This document shows positions 59,899 through 64,000 of a stretch of DNA of 64,000 nt, one piece after another (within the stretch, counting starts at the first letter, position 1; every line of letters starts with the position of its first letter). The translations under genes were made by a program, and so were the position numbers. Location of the stretch: positions 1-64,000 of the forward strand of contig JANQZX010000034.1 of NCBI GenBank assembly GCA_030728245.1, written 5' to 3'. This DNA is from Saprospiraceae bacterium (lineage in GTDB: Bacteria > Bacteroidota > Bacteroidia > Chitinophagales > Saprospiraceae). The notes under the pieces were generated by a model. That model did no database searches and was not told the DNA's origin. It worked only from the letters and a program-made list of their open reading frames with translations.

Positions 59899-60909
59899 TT
59901 AAAAACTACGTGTTAAGCCCGCCACGATGTTATCGTAAAATGAGTGAATGTAATCTTCTAAATCTATCTTTACTTCCATTTCAAGCCCCTTTTGTTTTTT
60001 TATCAATTCTATAAAAGTAGGCTTCAAAGTTATAAATTTTTGAATCTCACTTTGGTATAGTGAATCACTCTTGTCTGCTTCGAGAAGTAATCTATCCCTG
60101 ACTTTTTTCTGATTGTAATCTTTATTAGGCACAGCATAAGAAACATTTACGAATCCTGAAAAATCAAAATCATAAGGAACTATATACATTTTCCCGTTTT
60201 TCTTCGACTTGTATATGTCCATATTTTTAGAAATAGTCGTTGACCAATCTACATTGCCAATCAGATACTGAAAAAGTCCATGTGTCCTAAAATTACTATC
60301 GTCAAAATTTGATCGGGGAAGATTAAAAGTATCTTTCATTTCACTTAAATCATGTCTTTTCTCGAAAGATGATTTATCTTCTAATAAAATAGCCATTCCT
60401 ACTACTTTATTTTCACTTTTGGTGTCTTGATAGGTTATTTTCAGCAGTTTGGACCTATAACTCAATGGCGAAACCTGTTGATATAACTGATAAGCAAGGA
60501 ACTCCTTAACAATATTTACATCCCCTTCTTCACCTTCTAAACAGTGAGTTACTAATTTATATTCATCTGCTTTCGATAAACCATTATCGCTTAATTCTGA
60601 TTTATTGAAATTCAACTTAAGCGGAGGAAAGCCGCACATGCGACGTCTGTATTTACCTCGTAAATTAATATTTACTGAAAAACCTAGGTTTTTTCCTGCG
60701 GCAGATTTAAAAGCAAAGGTGCCGCCTATTTTATCCTCATTGTACCTGTTGTTGATTAAAGAATCAAGATTTAAAGAGATGGTAACAGATACGTAATTCT
60801 TTCCCTCCAGGAGATCAAAAAGATCTGGCTTAGCAAAAGAATTGCTTCCTGCCAGACTAATGGCAGAAAGCAATCCAAAAAATATACAATAAATAAAACT
60901 ATTTTTCAT
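59899..60909 (-). CDS. CotH-kinase-like secreted protein
   Basis: Signal peptide; NLRGKYRRRMCGFPPLKLNFNKSEL, GLFQYLIGNVDWSTTISKNMDIYK, MYIVPYDFDFSGFVNVSYAVP (CotH-like Asp motifs). Confidence 0.65.
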   Translation of the reverse strand: MKNSFIYCIFFGLLSAISLAGSNSFAKPDLFDLLEGKNYVSVTISLNLDSLINNRYNEDKIGGTFAFKSAAGKNLGFSVNINLRGKYRRRMCGFPPLKLNFNKSELSDNGLSKADEYKLVTHCLEGEEGDVNIVKEFLAYQLYQQVSPLSYRSKLLKITYQDTKSENKVVGMAILLEDKSSFEKRHDLSEMKDTFNLPRSNFDDSNFRTHGLFQYLIGNVDWSTTISKNMDIYKSKKNGKMYIVPYDFDFSGFVNVSYAVPNKDYNQKKVRDRLLLEADKSDSLYQSEIQKFITLKPTFIELIKKQKGLEMEVKIDLEDYIHSFYDNIVAGLTRSF

Positions 60910-63398
60910 TAAAAGCTATTATCGCCTCCATCATCTTTTAGATCCCGGTTATTAACTCTTTTAGTCCTTTCTTTAGGCGCCTTAAAATCAAGCTTACCAA
61001 AACGATAACTAAAATTGATACCATAAGATCTTTGAGCGAAGGCATTCTCACTACGTTGATAGAAATTCGTACCCTCTAATTCATTAATGAAACGTAAATC
61101 ACGGCTAAACGGTTGAACGGCTACTATACCAATAGAACCTTTTTTCTTCCATATATCTTTTTGAATGGCGAAGCTTATCCGTTGATAAGATGCTCTTGTT
61201 CCTTGTAAGCTGGCACGTGGAGAGCTATAAAAGCCATTTACTTCAAATTTAAAATTTGCAGGTAAAGTAACCGTAGAACTTAAGTTACCATTCCATACGA
61301 TAGCTTCATTAGTAAGCACTCTACCGTCAATATTTCCTGAAACATTATATAGTGATACATTGACACCACCTCGAAGGGATAATTTATCCTTTATGTTTGC
61401 TGAACTGAACAAATTCACCCCATAATTTCTATTTATTCCTATATTTCTGAAGGAATTTATACTTACGCCTTCTTTCGATATCGTTAAGAAAGATTCAATA
61501 ACGTCATTTGTCTGCCTGTAAAAAATACCAGAATTAATTACTATTCCCTTAACAAAAGTGCTATAATTTATTTCATACTGATCTGTATTTTCAGGTTCAA
61601 CCTCTGGATTTCCAACGGTTACATCTCTGGGGTCTTCAATCTCTACATAAGGATTTATGTATCTTAAGCTTGGACGCTGAATTCTTTTTGCATAAGAAAA
61701 CTTAATATTTGAAAGGCTATTTAACTTTCTGTTTAAAGTTACACTGGGTAAAAAATTATCGTAAGTATTAGTGAAAGATACCTCACTTTTATCGTAATCT
61801 CCATTCAAAAAAGTGGACTCGTATCTTGAACCTGCTATCAATCCCCATTTATCTCCTAACTTTAAATTTACAGAGGCATAGCCCGCCATTACATTTTGTA
61901 CATAAAAGAAAATATCCGATCTGGTAATATCCGTTACGAAATTTTTCAAGTCGTTACTATAATTTTTGTAAGCAAAATCACTATCTATATCTCTTAAAAT
62001 CAGTTTAGTACCTGTTTCTAAAGTTATTTTTTTATTAATCGGCAAAACGTAATCTATTTGGAAAGTATTCTCCAGATTAATGCCGGCATTATCATTTTTT
62101 GTATTTAAACTTAGACCTGGATCATTTCCGCTTTGAACAATCTCATTTGTCTGATCTGACACATCTCCAGAAACCTGAAAGGCGAAGATTAATTCATGCC
62201 CAGCCGTTTTAAATGTTTTTCTATAGTCTGTTGACCAGTCAAACCCTCCCCTAATAGAAGCATTAGAACTATTTCTGGTATAAACCTGGTTTATTCCAAA
62301 ATTAGGATCTGTGTAAGTTGCCTCAGTAATATTTTCACCGGAGCGACCAAAGCCTCTCAACGAAACCGACGAATTTATGCTATTGTATGCATTTAAATCA
62401 TAAAATGCAGATAGGGTAACTCTGGGACCATAAAAAGAACTGGAACCTGTTGATGTCTGTGATAAAATTTTTGGTAACACACTGCTTCTGTCCTCTCTAT
62501 AAAAAGAAGAGAACGAAGGTCTCGGCCAATTAAACCAACCACCGCCATTCAGATTTAAACCAAATCTGCCTTTAGCATAATTCATACTTAATGAACCATT
62601 ATTTGATCTTGTACCAACTGAAGAGTTTACGGAACCTGTAAAGCCATCCACTGACTTACGTTTTGTTATTATATTAACTATACCGGCTGTTCCCTCTCCG
62701 TCGTACCTGGCAGATGGAGAAGTTATAACCTCTACACTTTTAATTTGATCCGCTGGAATCGATTTCAAGGCATCTCCTGGATTACCAGAAAAAATACCTG
62801 AAGGCTTTCCGTTTATTAATATCTGAATATTACTTGAACCCCTCAACGATAAATTTCCTTCTGCGTCAACGGCCAGTAATGGTACTCGTTGTAGTACATC
62901 AGATGCGTTACCGCCCGCTGTAGTTAAATCTTTTTCAGCATTATAAACCAGCTTATCTATTTTATTTTCGATGGCACCAGCTTCACCAGTTACCTCTACG
63001 GCTGAAAGATCTATACTTTCAGAAGCAAGAAATATACTTCCCAAATCTGCGTCTGGTTTTTGAGGAGTAAGTTCAATATCTGATGTTGATTTTGTTTTAT
63101 ACCCAATGAAAGACAGAGATAAACGATATTTACCAGCTTTAAGATTTAAAAACTTAAAAACTCCTTTTTCATCTGTTGTAGTCCCATCTTTTTGTGCCCC
63201 TGTTTTGGCGTCTAATAGAACAACTGTGGCAAATTCGACTGCTGAACGAGCTGTTGAATCTATTACAACACCCATAATTTTACCTGTAACACCCGCACTT
63301 TGAGAAAAACCCCCTGAAGGAACAACGCCGGGAGGTTGAGCAAATAACTTTACAAAAGAAATAATGGTAAGAAAGGTAAACAAAAATCTAAGATTCAT
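60909..63398 (-). CDS. TonB-dependent-receptor-like outer membrane beta-barrel protein with carboxypeptidase-regulatory-like domain
   Basis: GKIMGVVIDSTARSAVEFATVVLLDAKTGAQ..., plug ASDVLQRVPLLAVDAEGNLSLRGSSNIQILINGKPSGI..IKSVEVITSPSARYDGEGTAGIVNIITKR. Confidence 0.92.
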   Translation of the reverse strand: MNLRFLFTFLTIISFVKLFAQPPGVVPSGGFSQSAGVTGKIMGVVIDSTARSAVEFATVVLLDAKTGAQKDGTTTDEKGVFKFLNLKAGKYRLSLSFIGYKTKSTSDIELTPQKPDADLGSIFLASESIDLSAVEVTGEAGAIENKIDKLVYNAEKDLTTAGGNASDVLQRVPLLAVDAEGNLSLRGSSNIQILINGKPSGIFSGNPGDALKSIPADQIKSVEVITSPSARYDGEGTAGIVNIITKRKSVDGFTGSVNSSVGTRSNNGSLSMNYAKGRFGLNLNGGGWFNWPRPSFSSFYREDRSSVLPKILSQTSTGSSSFYGPRVTLSAFYDLNAYNSINSSVSLRGFGRSGENITEATYTDPNFGINQVYTRNSSNASIRGGFDWSTDYRKTFKTAGHELIFAFQVSGDVSDQTNEIVQSGNDPGLSLNTKNDNAGINLENTFQIDYVLPINKKITLETGTKLILRDIDSDFAYKNYSNDLKNFVTDITRSDIFFYVQNVMAGYASVNLKLGDKWGLIAGSRYESTFLNGDYDKSEVSFTNTYDNFLPSVTLNRKLNSLSNIKFSYAKRIQRPSLRYINPYVEIEDPRDVTVGNPEVEPENTDQYEINYSTFVKGIVINSGIFYRQTNDVIESFLTISKEGVSINSFRNIGINRNYGVNLFSSANIKDKLSLRGGVNVSLYNVSGNIDGRVLTNEAIVWNGNLSSTVTLPANFKFEVNGFYSSPRASLQGTRASYQRISFAIQKDIWKKKGSIGIVAVQPFSRDLRFINELEGTNFYQRSENAFAQRSYGINFSYRFGKLDFKAPKERTKRVNNRDLKDDGGDNSF

Positions 63399-63559
63399 AA
63401 GTGTTTGTAATTTTAAGTATGATTTAATTTCAACCTTCTTTAATATCTTATTACTGAAAATTGTTTATCTTAAGTCAGATTAATAGCTAAAAAGTACACA
63501 ATAATATGCCGAACAACTTAAAACAAAGTTGAACGACAGAAAATAATTGAGGGTAAAAG

Positions 63560-64000
63560 TTATCTCTTTTGTTTGAAAATTACGGTAGCTAGAGGCGGAA
63601 GATTTATTTCAATGAACTGGGTTTGATTATTCCAAACGCCATCTATCGTATGTTTTGGTTGATTTTCATGATGTCCTGAACCAGAGAACAAATGACTATC
63701 GCCATTCAGGCATTCAATCCAAGTACCACTTAAAGGCACGCCCAATTTAAAATTTGACCTTGAAACGGGGGTCAAATTATGAATTACGACTAAGCAGTCA
63801 TCCTGTTCGGAACCCTTTCTAATATAGGATAATATGCTTTGTCCGGCATTGGTATGGTCAATCCATTCAAAACCTTCGGGTTCAAACTGTTTTTCATAGA
63901 GGGCTTTTTCGCCTTTATACACACGATTTAGTGCTTTAACCCATTCCTGAACACCTTTATGGAAATGGTACTGAAGTAACCACCAATCCAGTCCACGCTC
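63560..64000 (-). CDS. glgB: 1,4-alpha-glucan branching enzyme, C-terminal part (truncated by the window edge)
   Basis: Open frame to position 64000: ERGLDWWLLQYHFHKGVQEWVKALNRVYKGEKALYEKQFEPEGFEWIDHTNAGQSILSYIRKG. Confidence 0.93.
   Translation of the reverse strand, partial: ERGLDWWLLQYHFHKGVQEWVKALNRVYKGEKALYEKQFEPEGFEWIDHTNAGQSILSYIRKGSEQDDCLVVIHNLTPVSRSNFKLGVPLSGTWIECLNGDSHLFSGSGHHENQPKHTIDGVWNNQTQFIEINLPPLATVIFKQKR

Noticed and set aside
1-64000. CRISPR arrays, tRNA/rRNA genes, prophage, restriction or toxin-antitoxin systems
   Set aside because: Looked for regularly spaced repeats, T-loop-like motifs, integrase/transposase and typical defence motifs in gaps and ORFs; none found by eye. 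tRNAscan-SE and DefenseFinder would be decisive

Overview
This 64 kb window comes from a low-GC Bacteroidetes chromosome, plausibly a Saprospiraceae-like lineage. That placement is inference from the mix of GldB, T9SS sorting tail, FISUMP, UpxY/NusG-like, GSCFA and DUF2490-type proteins plus TAnnTTTG -7 promoter boxes. Most of it is ordinary chromosomal content: ClpB, GlgC/GlgA and the 3' end of GlgB, MurA/MurB, MetG, NadC, ExoIII, MeaB, S9 peptidases and transporters. I found no rRNA, tRNA, CRISPR array, intact mobile element or known defence system. Both window edges cut genes: a GH1-like C-terminus at 1-57 and GlgB at 63560-64000. Two short genes missing from the ORF track were recovered by reading the sequence: ribosomal protein THX (14106-14216, -) and a 33-aa MetS-like small subunit next to an NSS transporter (43122-43223, -). 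The main leads for follow-up are: an outer-membrane receptor translationally coupled (TAATG) to a CotH-kinase-like protein; an L-2-hydroxyglutarate oxidase clustered with WbpE/WbpD-type sugar genes and a NusG paralog; a lone ImuC/DnaE2-like polymerase preceded by a paired-dyad candidate operator; a LacI operator and leader hairpin upstream of a tagaturonate reductase; and a ~1.3 kb gene-poor tract with coding-like fragments. All assignments are by eye, with no database searches.
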